Positions 42,580-49,874 of a DNA stretch of 64,000 nt are shown here, piece after piece. The notes below the pieces were generated by a model. The model ran no database searches. It was not told where the DNA came from and worked only from the letters and a program-made list of their open reading frames with translations. This DNA is from Fundidesulfovibrio soli (GTDB lineage Bacteria; Desulfobacterota; Desulfovibrionia; Desulfovibrionales; Desulfovibrionaceae), in NCBI RefSeq assembly GCF_022808695.1, contig NZ_JAKZKW010000010.1:1-64000 (forward strand), in the 5' to 3' direction. The position numbers and the translations under genes are program-made. Positions within the stretch are counted from its first letter, which is position 1, and each line of letters starts with the position of its first letter.

Positions 42580-43389
42580 ATGATCAAGCTCTCCTGCCTG
42601 TCGTTGTTCAAGGCATCGTTGGCCCTAACCGGCCTGCACTTCGGCACGTTCTGCCGCTGGCTGATAGCGCCGCTGCTGCTGAGCGCCGCCGCGCTGCTGG
42701 CGGCCTTCGGCCTGCACTCCTGGAAGGGCGTCTGGGCGCTCTACATCCCCGCCGGTTTGTTCGCGCTGTTCTGCTGGATGCCCTACTGCCTGCGCGTGAA
42801 CCAGATGGCCATCCTCGGCGACGTGGAGCCGGGGGGCTACGTTGAGAAGATCTTCAGCCGCAGGAGCCTGCGCTACGTGCTCTACGCGGTGCTGCTCACC
42901 GTCATCGTGTCCGTGGGGATCGGCCTGTCCCTGGCTCCGGTGCTGATCGCGGGCCAAGGCGGCGCGGATGGCCGCATCGGGCTTATCGTTGGGTCTGTGG
43001 CCGCCACGCTGGTGCTGCTCACTGCGCTTCTGACGCTCACGGCCCCGCTGCATTTGATCTATCCCGCCGTGGCCGTGGAGGAGGAGCCCTCCCTCTCCCA
43101 GGCCTACCACCTCGGCGCGGGTCACAAGTTCTCCCTGCTCATGACCATGGGGCTGCCCCCGCTGGTCTTCGGGCTGCTGAACGGGCTGGTGGAGGGGCTG
43201 TCCTGGCTCCTTCTGCCGGAATCCTCAGGCGCCGCGAAGCTGATCACGATGCCCCTCACCGTGACGATATCCTGGCTCAACTCCATCACGTCCATGTCCG
43301 TGATGGCCATCGCCTACCGCACCCTGCGCGGCCTGCCCGACCCGGACGCGCCCGGGGAATCCGAACAAACCGAAGGAGCCCAGACGTGA
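42580..43389 (+). CDS. Integral membrane protein of unknown function 1
   Basis: 269 residues with about six hydrophobic segments (about 26-45, 53-70, 100-125, 135-160, 185-210 and 235-255). I do not recognise the family. It is the first of three membrane genes linked by GTGA overlaps, so they probably act together in one complex or pathway. The C-terminus is acidic and cytoplasmic. Confidence 0.7.
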   Translation: MIKLSCLSLFKASLALTGLHFGTFCRWLIAPLLLSAAALLAAFGLHSWKGVWALYIPAGLFALFCWMPYCLRVNQMAILGDVEPGGYVEKIFSRRSLRYVLYAVLLTVIVSVGIGLSLAPVLIAGQGGADGRIGLIVGSVAATLVLLTALLTLTAPLHLIYPAVAVEEEPSLSQAYHLGAGHKFSLLMTMGLPPLVFGLLNGLVEGLSWLLLPESSGAAKLITMPLTVTISWLNSITSMSVMAIAYRTLRGLPDPDAPGESEQTEGAQT

Positions 43390-44240
43390 CCTCAGACGAC
43401 GGCGAAAGCTGGCGTTTTTCCCCCCTGGCCGTGGCCGGGGGGGCGCTCGCCTTCGTGATCTCCAACGGGAGCCTGCTCGCCAAGTGGGCCCTGGCCCCCG
43501 TGGCCTTCGGCATGTTTTTCCATCTGTTCATGCCCTCGAAACCGGCCTCCCCCGATGCGGGCGGCCCGCCGGTCCTGGTGATGCTGGCCATCAGCTTCCT
43601 GCTGCTCTGGGTGCGCGTGCCCCTCGACGTGCGGCTGTACCGCAAGGCCTTGCTCTCCGAGACGCCGTCCTCATTCTATGGGATGCAACTGCTGGAGCCG
43701 GGCACCTGGCGCTACATCGGGACCTACATCAAAATCACAGGCGCTTATCTGGCCGCCGCGGCCCTGCCCGGAACGGTGCTGGCCCTTGCGTACATCGTCA
43801 GCGGCGCTGGCGCGGGCGCAAAGGCGGCGGCCGGATGGGAGCAGGCGGTCGGCCCCGTGGCCTACGGGCTGCTGATCTGCGCGGCGGGGTACCTCTGGCT
43901 CTCCCCGCGGGCCACCATGCTCTTCGCGGACACCGCGGCGGGCGGCTCCATGCGGCTGTTCGGAAGGAATCCCGGCATGCTCGCGGCCTGCAAGGCCCGC
44001 TGGCGCATCGTGGCGGTCATGGTCATGATCTGGCTCCCGGAGTATGCCGGCATCGGATTGAACCTCCTTGGCGACGCCCTGGGCTGGTGGGAGAACACGG
44101 CGCTGGCCCTGGCCTTCGCACTGGTCAGCTACCTCCTGGGCTTCGCCACGGCGCTGGTCTCCATGGCAGCCGGAGCGCTCATCTACTCCCAGCTCCAGGG
44201 CAGGCCGGAACCCGCCCCGCTCGATCCGGAAGAGGCGTGA
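43386..44240 (+). CDS. Integral membrane protein of unknown function 2
   Basis: 284 residues, six or more membrane segments, GTG start overlapping the previous stop. It shows the same overall size and helix spacing as its two neighbours, which suggests divergent paralogues, but I see no diagnostic motif. The segment GYLWLSPRATMLFADTAAGGSM near residue 177 resembles a short conserved stretch in DUF-type membrane proteins; no function is assigned. Confidence 0.7.
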   Translation: MTSDDGESWRFSPLAVAGGALAFVISNGSLLAKWALAPVAFGMFFHLFMPSKPASPDAGGPPVLVMLAISFLLLWVRVPLDVRLYRKALLSETPSSFYGMQLLEPGTWRYIGTYIKITGAYLAAAALPGTVLALAYIVSGAGAGAKAAAGWEQAVGPVAYGLLICAAGYLWLSPRATMLFADTAAGGSMRLFGRNPGMLAACKARWRIVAVMVMIWLPEYAGIGLNLLGDALGWWENTALALAFALVSYLLGFATALVSMAAGALIYSQLQGRPEPAPLDPEEA

Positions 44241-44998
44241 GCCGCGGCCCCCTGAGCGTGCCGCAGGCCGTCATGGGCGTATTCGCCCTGATGGGCGGCC
44301 ACTCCAGGGCGCTGCTGCTGCTCTCCTGGCCGATGGCCGCTTGCGGGGGGCTCTTTCTGGCCGCGGCCGCACTGGGCCTGGTGCCTTATTGGGCCGTGCT
44401 CCCAGCGCTTGGGGCCACGGTATTCGCCCTGCTGTTGCTGGCGGCGTCCTTCAACGTCCATGCTTTGCGCCTGCTGCTGGCTCCCTGGGAGCCGCCCGCG
44501 GGTTTCCTGGCCAGGCTGGCCCGGGGCGCCACCTGGCGGCAGCTCGGCGCGCTGGCCCTGCTCATAGGCCTGGCCATCGTTCCCGGCACCCTGGGGCACT
44601 GGCTGGCCTCCTTCACGGAGGACATCGGGCTGCCGGAGCAGGCCGAAGCCGTCCTGGCCGTAGCGCTGCCCGTGCTCGCGGTCCAGGCCGCCACGCCCAG
44701 GCTCCAATTGCTCTGGCTGCCGGGGCTGGCCCTGGGCGTCCCGGCCCCCTGGCGTGCGGCACGGCGCGCGGCCAGCGGCAACCTGGTCCGCCTGGCCGCC
44801 CTGAACGTGCTGCTGGGCGTGTTCTGGCTGGGCGTGAACCTGTTCGCGGGCTGGCTTGTGGGGGCCTTTTCCCTTGAGGGCACCCAGTCCCAGCTCGAAC
44901 TGCTCACGGAATTCTGCTGTCTGCCCGTGCAACTCGGCGCCTGGGTCTGCCTCCAGGCCATCTGCCACGTTCGTCTGGATCGTTCCCCCGAAATCTGA
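44237..44998 (+). CDS. Integral membrane protein of unknown function 3
   Basis: 253 residues with about six hydrophobic segments, GTG start overlapping the previous stop codon. It has the helix-rich pattern of the preceding two proteins (RAARRAASGNLVRLAALNVLLG near 175, like KARWRIVAVMVMIWLP in protein 2). It is the last gene before dyad promoter copy C. Function unknown. Confidence 0.68.
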   Translation: MSRGPLSVPQAVMGVFALMGGHSRALLLLSWPMAACGGLFLAAAALGLVPYWAVLPALGATVFALLLLAASFNVHALRLLLAPWEPPAGFLARLARGATWRQLGALALLIGLAIVPGTLGHWLASFTEDIGLPEQAEAVLAVALPVLAVQAATPRLQLLWLPGLALGVPAPWRAARRAASGNLVRLAALNVLLGVFWLGVNLFAGWLVGAFSLEGTQSQLELLTEFCCLPVQLGAWVCLQAICHVRLDRSPEI

Positions 44999-45026
44999 CT
45001 TTTTTTCGTTCCGGCCAAGTTTTTCC

Positions 45027-45073
45027 CCACATAGCCCTATATGGGGTGCAATTCGCGCGCTCCTGCATATCAT
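45027..45073 (+). promoter_or_regulatory. Dyad-controlled promoter, copy C (tail-fibre cassette)
   Basis: Dyad CCACATAG-CC-CTATATGG at 45027-45044 (one mismatch), -10-like TATCAT at 45068-45073 exactly 23 nt away, and 56 nt from dyad to the ATG at 45101. The -35 position reads GGTGCA, and CTGGCAAGGAG precedes the start codon as in copy A. A T7 and a T5 tract lie upstream of the dyad. Confidence 0.7.
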
Positions 45074-45100
45074 GCCTCTCCACCTGGCAAGGAGAACGCA

Positions 45101-45846
45101 TGACATTTACGAGAACAACGCTCATCGACGCGAGCCCCTCGGGGGATTCCGTCAAGCAGGCCGTCCTGGACCTGGACGCCGACCTCACCGGGGCCTTCGC
45201 CGGCCTCAACCAACTCCTGGCGTCGCTCGGCGGCAAGATCAGCCAGGGGGACTACAACCAGCCCCAGGGCGTGCCCCGTCTGGACGCCTCGGCCAAGATC
45301 CCCGCCGGACTGCTCCCCAGCCTGCTGGCGGAAGGCCCCGTCGGCATGATCGCAGCCTTCGGCGTCCAAACGTTGCCCTCCGGGAGCAACTGGCTGGAGT
45401 GCAACGGCGCGGAGCTGGCCCTGGCTGAGTATCCCGCGCTCTACGCCGCTATCGGCACATCCTTCGGTTTCGCCTCGGACCCGGCCAAGTTCAGGCTCCC
45501 GGACCTGCGCGGCACGTTCCTGCGCGGCTGGGACCACAACGCACACGTGGACCCCGACGCAGCCAGCAGGACGCGTGGGGACACCGTGGGCTCTTCGCAG
45601 GCGGACTGCATGCAGAAGCACTGCCATCCCGCCGGATGGGAGCGTGGAGAGGTCGGGGGCGGCCTTGAGCGGGGGTTGGATCCTGGAACCAGGACCGCCG
45701 GGGTCGGATGGACCCACGACTTTGACCAAGCCCAGATCACCACGGCTGAACTGCAGGCGGGCAACATCTGGGGCGGCTTCGCCCCCACCGGCCTGGAGAC
45801 GCGTCCGAAAAACACCGCAGTCATGTTCTGCATCAAGTGGAGGTAG
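45101..45846 (+). CDS. Phage tail-collar domain fibre protein
   Basis: 248 residues. The C-terminal two thirds match the phage tail-collar domain: GPVGMIAAFGVQTLPSGSNWLECNG, YPALYAAIGTSFG, FRLPDLRGTFLRGWDH and a final KNTAVMFCIKWR. The N-terminus (about 1-75) is a short fibre-attachment segment. The protein would form the distal part of a tail fibre. It opens a five-gene cassette with no head, sheath or lysis genes nearby. Confidence 0.85.
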
Positions 45847-45850
45847 CCCC

Positions 45851-46378
45851 ATGATCCTGTATTCCTACGACATATCCGGCCTCTACGTGGGGCCTGTGGC
45901 TGCGGCCCTCTCTCCCGCCCGCCCCTTCATCGAGGGGGAGCCCAACTATCTGCGGCCCGCCCGCTCCACCGAACTGGCCCCGCCGGACTGCGAACCCGGC
46001 TTCGTGTCGGTGTTCGACGGCGAATGCTGGCAGACCGTGGAGGACCACCGTGGGCAGGCCCTCCACAACACCGCAAACGGCGTCGCCCGCACCGTGACCG
46101 AGGTAGGCCCCATCCCCGAAGGCTGGACCACCCAGCCACGCCCGGACGACCGCTTCGTCTGGGACGGGCAGGCCTGGGCGCTCGACGAAGGGCTGGCCCT
46201 GGCCGGTGCCCGCCGCGCCCGCAACGCCCTGCTGGACGCTTGCGACTGGACGCAGCTCCCTGATTCGCCCCTGAGCACAGGCGCGAGGGATGCCTGGGCG
46301 GCTTACCGCCAGGCCCTGCGGGATTACCCCTCGGACTGGACCCTGGACAAACCCTGGCCCGAAGCCCCTCAGGAGTGA
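45851..46378 (+). CDS. Tail-fibre assembly/chaperone-like protein
   Basis: 175 residues. The C-terminal stretch ARRARNALLDACDWTQLPDSPLSTGARDAWAAYRQALRDYP (about 120-160) is the hallmark of phage tail-assembly chaperone domains. The N-terminal half (YLRPARSTELAPPDCEPGFVSVFDGECWQTVEDHRG) is as in fibre-assembly proteins. It likely helps to fold or attach the collar protein encoded 4 bp upstream. Confidence 0.8.
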   Translation: MILYSYDISGLYVGPVAAALSPARPFIEGEPNYLRPARSTELAPPDCEPGFVSVFDGECWQTVEDHRGQALHNTANGVARTVTEVGPIPEGWTTQPRPDDRFVWDGQAWALDEGLALAGARRARNALLDACDWTQLPDSPLSTGARDAWAAYRQALRDYPSDWTLDKPWPEAPQE

Positions 46379-46380
46379 TC

Positions 46381-46713
46381 ATGGCCCACAGACACGACAT
46401 CATCGTCGAGCAGGGCGCGACCCTGCTCCTGGAAGTGGATTGTCAGGACGAGAACGGCGCACCCTGCGACCTCACGGGCTGCTCGGCGGCCGCGCAGGTG
46501 CGCGTGCGCCACGCCGACCCGGACCCGGCGGCTGTGTTCGCCGCGGAAGTGTCGCCCCTGTTCGGGCGCGTGACCCTGACCCTGAGCGCCGAACAGACCC
46601 GCGAGCTCACCAAGCCCTACGGGGTCTGGGATCTGAGGCTCAACTGGCCCGACGCCATGGTGCAGCGGCTGGTGGAAGGAAAAGTGACCGTGAAACCGGA
46701 GGTGACGCGCTGA
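46381..46713 (+). CDS. Small phage-type structural protein
   Basis: 110 residues, mostly beta strands (IIVEQGATLLLEVDCQDENGAPCDLTGCSAAAQVRV). The pattern of a small immunoglobulin-like or baseplate-associated domain with a final VEGKVTVKPEVTR is common in proteins beside phage fibre genes. The ATG at 46381 follows AGGAG by 5 bp. Its stop overlaps the next start (ATGA). Confidence 0.65.
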   Translation: MAHRHDIIVEQGATLLLEVDCQDENGAPCDLTGCSAAAQVRVRHADPDPAAVFAAEVSPLFGRVTLTLSAEQTRELTKPYGVWDLRLNWPDAMVQRLVEGKVTVKPEVTR

Positions 46714-47255
46714 TGGCCGCCGTTGTCCACAGAATCGTGCTGCGCACCCCGGAGACCGTGGGCTCCATGGCCCAGTTCACAACCCTGGAGCAATGCCGCA
46801 GGGAATCGGCGGAGGCCGCTTCCCAGGCGCAGAACGCGCAGGGGTTCATGGGGCAGGCTTCGGCCAGCGCCCAGGCCGCGGCGCTGTCGGCCACGCAGGC
46901 CTCGGCCAGCGCGGCTGCATTCCCCAAAGGGGTCGCGCCGGGCCAGCTGCCCCCGGCCTGGTGCCTGGGGTCGGCGGCGTTCCAGGACATGCGTTTTATC
47001 GACGTTTCCAAAGTGTGGACGCCGCCTTCCCTGAACCCCGGCGCGCAGGCCACGACGTGGGTTGCGATACCTGGAGGGGGAACATTCAGCGGGGATTTCG
47101 TCCTCTGCGGCTGTGACGGCCAACTGTACGACCTCATCTTGACGGCTCAGGTAAGCGGCCAGCGCGTGAACTTCGTCCTGACAAACCTCTCCAGCTCTAC
47201 CGTGAACGTTGGGAGCGCCACCTTCCACGCACGTGTTTTCAAGAGGATACCCTAA
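46713..47255 (+). CDS. Phage tail-fibre protein with Ala-rich coiled region
   Basis: 180 residues: a short head, an Ala/Gln/Ser helix (ESAEAASQAQNAQGFMGQ and on, about 30-72) typical of fibre shafts, then a beta-rich C-terminal domain (FSGDFVLCGCDGQLYDLILTAQVSGQ) that may bind a receptor. Coupled to the genes on both sides. It has no hallmark that names a particular family. Confidence 0.68.
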   Translation: MAAVVHRIVLRTPETVGSMAQFTTLEQCRRESAEAASQAQNAQGFMGQASASAQAAALSATQASASAAAFPKGVAPGQLPPAWCLGSAAFQDMRFIDVSKVWTPPSLNPGAQATTWVAIPGGGTFSGDFVLCGCDGQLYDLILTAQVSGQRVNFVLTNLSSSTVNVGSATFHARVFKRIP

Positions 47256-48532
47256 TGGCCATCATCAGACCGATCTTCAACTGGGTGGCCCAGCCGGGCG
47301 TCACGCCTCCCGCGGTAAGCTTCACGCGCGGCTCCACGGCCACCTACACGGACGCCCTCGGCGTCATCCGCACGGCCCAGGCCGGAGTTCTGCGCGACAG
47401 CTTCGACCCCCTGACAGGGGCCTACCTGGGCAAGCTCATCGAGGAGCAGCGCACCAACCTGCTGCTCTACTCCTCGGTGTTCGACAACGCGGCCTGGACC
47501 CAGCTCAACAGCCCGTCCATCGCCGCCGGGGCGGCTGTCTCGCCGGACGGAAGCCAGAACGCATACTCCGTGGGGGACACCTCCACGGCCCAAATGCGAG
47601 CCATCAAACAAGACCTGACCGTTCCAGCCAACACCAGCACCTACTGCGCCTCGCTTTACGCGCAGAAAACGCCTGGAGTCAGCACGATCACCAACTTCAA
47701 CCTGTACTTCTTCAACGGCACCCAGGCCGACTACAGGCTGGATGTCAACACGGCCACCGGCGAGTGCCGCCCCAACACGACCTACCCGGGGGCGGCCAGC
47801 CCGGCGGCCTACGGCGTCATCGACTGCGGCCTGTACTGGAGGCTGTGGGTCTCGGGTGCGAACAAGGGGGACAGCACGTCGCTGCGGTTCGGCCTGACCC
47901 CGGCGTACGGCCTCGGCTGGAGTCAGACGCAGCCCGATGTCTCACAGACCAAGACTCTCGTAATCTGGGGGGCGCAATTGGAGAATGGGGCGTTCCCGAC
48001 CTCCTACATGCCCACCACGGGGGATGCGTTCACCCGTAGCGCGGACCAGTGCACGCTGCCTTTGGCCAGCCTGGTGGACACAGGCGGGAATCCGGCGTTC
48101 GGCATGGCCTGCGGCACGATGTTCGCCGACTTCGCGTTCAACGGGATGCGCACCGACGCCGTCGGCCAGGCCGTTATCGGCCTGGATGACGGCACCGCGG
48201 CCAACAGGATCAACATCAGCAGGACACTGGCGTCTGGACTGTTCGCCTGGGACAAGGTCTCCGGGGCGCAAGTGGGGGCGTTGCAGATCCTTCATCCGTC
48301 CCCTGCCGCTGGAACCCGCTACCGGGCCGCCAACGGATTTGACGGCACCGGGCGTTCCTCCTGCCTCAATGGTGCGGGCGTGCTCACCGATGCCACCCCT
48401 ATCGCTCCGGTGGCTACGACCCTCAACATAGGCTCTCTGGCCAACGGGTCGTTCCTCAACGGCGTGGTCAGGCATGCGGCGCTGTTCAACCGCAGGTTAT
48501 CCGACGCGGATCTCCAGGCCCTGACCGCATGA
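47255..48532 (+). CDS. Phage spike/fibre protein with LamG-like domain
   Basis: 425 residues. The N-terminal segment SFTRGSTATYTDALGVIRTA ... GKLIEEQRTNLLLYSSVF (about 22-75) is the conserved start of phage head-spike/fibre domain proteins. It is followed by a carbohydrate-binding-like jelly roll (about 75-250) and a C-terminal concanavalin/LamG-like region ending NGVVRHAALFNRRLSDADLQAL. It is likely a glycan-binding receptor-recognition protein. It is the last gene of the cassette, followed by two hairpins. Confidence 0.8.
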   Translation: MAIIRPIFNWVAQPGVTPPAVSFTRGSTATYTDALGVIRTAQAGVLRDSFDPLTGAYLGKLIEEQRTNLLLYSSVFDNAAWTQLNSPSIAAGAAVSPDGSQNAYSVGDTSTAQMRAIKQDLTVPANTSTYCASLYAQKTPGVSTITNFNLYFFNGTQADYRLDVNTATGECRPNTTYPGAASPAAYGVIDCGLYWRLWVSGANKGDSTSLRFGLTPAYGLGWSQTQPDVSQTKTLVIWGAQLENGAFPTSYMPTTGDAFTRSADQCTLPLASLVDTGGNPAFGMACGTMFADFAFNGMRTDAVGQAVIGLDDGTAANRINISRTLASGLFAWDKVSGAQVGALQILHPSPAAGTRYRAANGFDGTGRSSCLNGAGVLTDATPIAPVATTLNIGSLANGSFLNGVVRHAALFNRRLSDADLQALTA

Positions 48533-48539
48533 CGACAAC

Positions 48540-48592
48540 GGCGGCCCCCGGCGGGGCCGCCTCGACATAGAGGGCGTTCCGCCGGCGGAACG
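48540..48592. terminator. Two hairpins between the tail cassette and lhgO
   Basis: A 9-bp stem GGCGGCCCC / GGGGCCGCC (48540-48561) and an 18-bp perfect palindrome CGTTCCGCCGGCGGAACG (48575-48592). They fill the 60-bp space between the convergent tail-spike and lhgO genes and probably terminate both. Confidence 0.65.
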
Positions 48593-49795
48593 TCACACGG
48601 CGCGCGCCAGGCCCTGGACCTTCTCCGCGAGGAGGGGGGCCAGGGCCATCGAGCAGGTGAAGGCGGGCGAGATGGCCCCCAGCACGTGCAGCTGGCCCGG
48701 GGCCTCCTCGGTGACGAAGTCCATGACCAGGGAATTTGTCCGCGTATCCACGAGCTGCGGGCGGATGCCCACCTTGGAGCTCGGGAGGACATGCTCCCTG
48801 CGCAGCTCGGGCACCAGGCGGGCCGCGTCGGCGAAGAAGTGGCGGAACAGATACTTGCGCGGCTCGGAGAGGGCCACGCGGCGAAAGACCGGGCTTCTGG
48901 CCAGGAGCAGGGCGTCCTGCCAGAGGAATTTGGGCGCTTCGGCGTCCAGGCCGCCCAGCAGGCCGTAGTTCTCACGGCCGAAGGCGGGGATGGCCGTGGG
49001 CCCCAGGTGGACCCGGCCTGAGACCGCCCGGGTGAAGTGCACGCCCAGGAAGGGGGTGTCCGGGTCCGGCACGGGATAGATGCTGCCCCGGCACAGCCGC
49101 GCGGCCTCGGGGGCCAGGCTGCGGTACAGCCCCTTGAAGGGCACCAGCATGTAGCGCAGGCCCAGCCCGTGGGCGTGGGCCAGGGTGTCGGCGTGGGCCC
49201 CGGCGGCGTTGACCAGCACGCCGTACTCCACGCGCCCGGTGGTGGTCAGCAGGGCGCGGCCCGGCGCGGGGCCTTCCACGCGCACCCCGAAGCGCACGCG
49301 GGCCCGCGGGCTGGCGGCCAGGTCGTCCAGCAGGCTTTGCAGGATGGCCTTGGGCTCCACCACGGCCGTCAGCGGGGAGTGGATGGCCTGCTCCACGGTG
49401 CGGGCGTGGGGTTCGATGTCGCGCAGGGCGGCCTCGTCCACCAGGCTCACCTCGGCCCCGGCGTCCAGGGCGCGGCGGTGCAGGGCGCGCAGGATGTCGA
49501 GCTGGGCAAGGTCGGAGGCAACGATCACCTTGCCGGATTCCAGCAGGGGCAGGCCGCGCTCCTTGCAGTAGGCGCGCATCAGCCGGTTGCCTGCCAGGCA
49601 GGTGGCGGCCCGCGCCGTGCCAGGCGCGTAGTAGATGCCCGCGTGCAGTACGCCGGAATTGCGCCCCGAGGCGTGCAGCCCGGCGGCGTCCTCCTTCTCG
49701 ATCACCAGAACGCTCGCTCCTGTGGGGAGCAGCTCCCTGGCTAGGGTCAGCCCGATGATGCCCGCCCCGACGATGACCACATCCGCGTGTTCCAT
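48593..49795 (-). CDS. lhgO: L-2-hydroxyglutarate oxidase/dehydrogenase
   Basis: 400 residues of the FAD-dependent DAO family. The dinucleotide motif VVIVGAGIIGLTLARELLPTG, then NSGVLHAGIYYAPGTARAATCLAGN, VVEPKAILQSLLDD and the C-terminal GQLHVLGAISPAFTCSMALA match LhgO, which oxidises L-2-hydroxyglutarate to 2-oxoglutarate and can feed electrons to quinone. The length is standard. A glycerol-3-phosphate dehydrogenase is less likely, given the YYAPGT and SGRNSGVLH signature. Confidence 0.9.
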   Translation of the reverse strand: MEHADVVIVGAGIIGLTLARELLPTGASVLVIEKEDAAGLHASGRNSGVLHAGIYYAPGTARAATCLAGNRLMRAYCKERGLPLLESGKVIVASDLAQLDILRALHRRALDAGAEVSLVDEAALRDIEPHARTVEQAIHSPLTAVVEPKAILQSLLDDLAASPRARVRFGVRVEGPAPGRALLTTTGRVEYGVLVNAAGAHADTLAHAHGLGLRYMLVPFKGLYRSLAPEAARLCRGSIYPVPDPDTPFLGVHFTRAVSGRVHLGPTAIPAFGRENYGLLGGLDAEAPKFLWQDALLLARSPVFRRVALSEPRKYLFRHFFADAARLVPELRREHVLPSSKVGIRPQLVDTRTNSLVMDFVTEEAPGQLHVLGAISPAFTCSMALAPLLAEKVQGLARAV

Positions 49796-49874
49796 GCGCA
49801 GGATGTGCCCGGGGGGGAGGAAAAATGCAAGAGCGCCCCCCGGAGCATTCCCGCCGACCGGGGACGTGTGCTAC

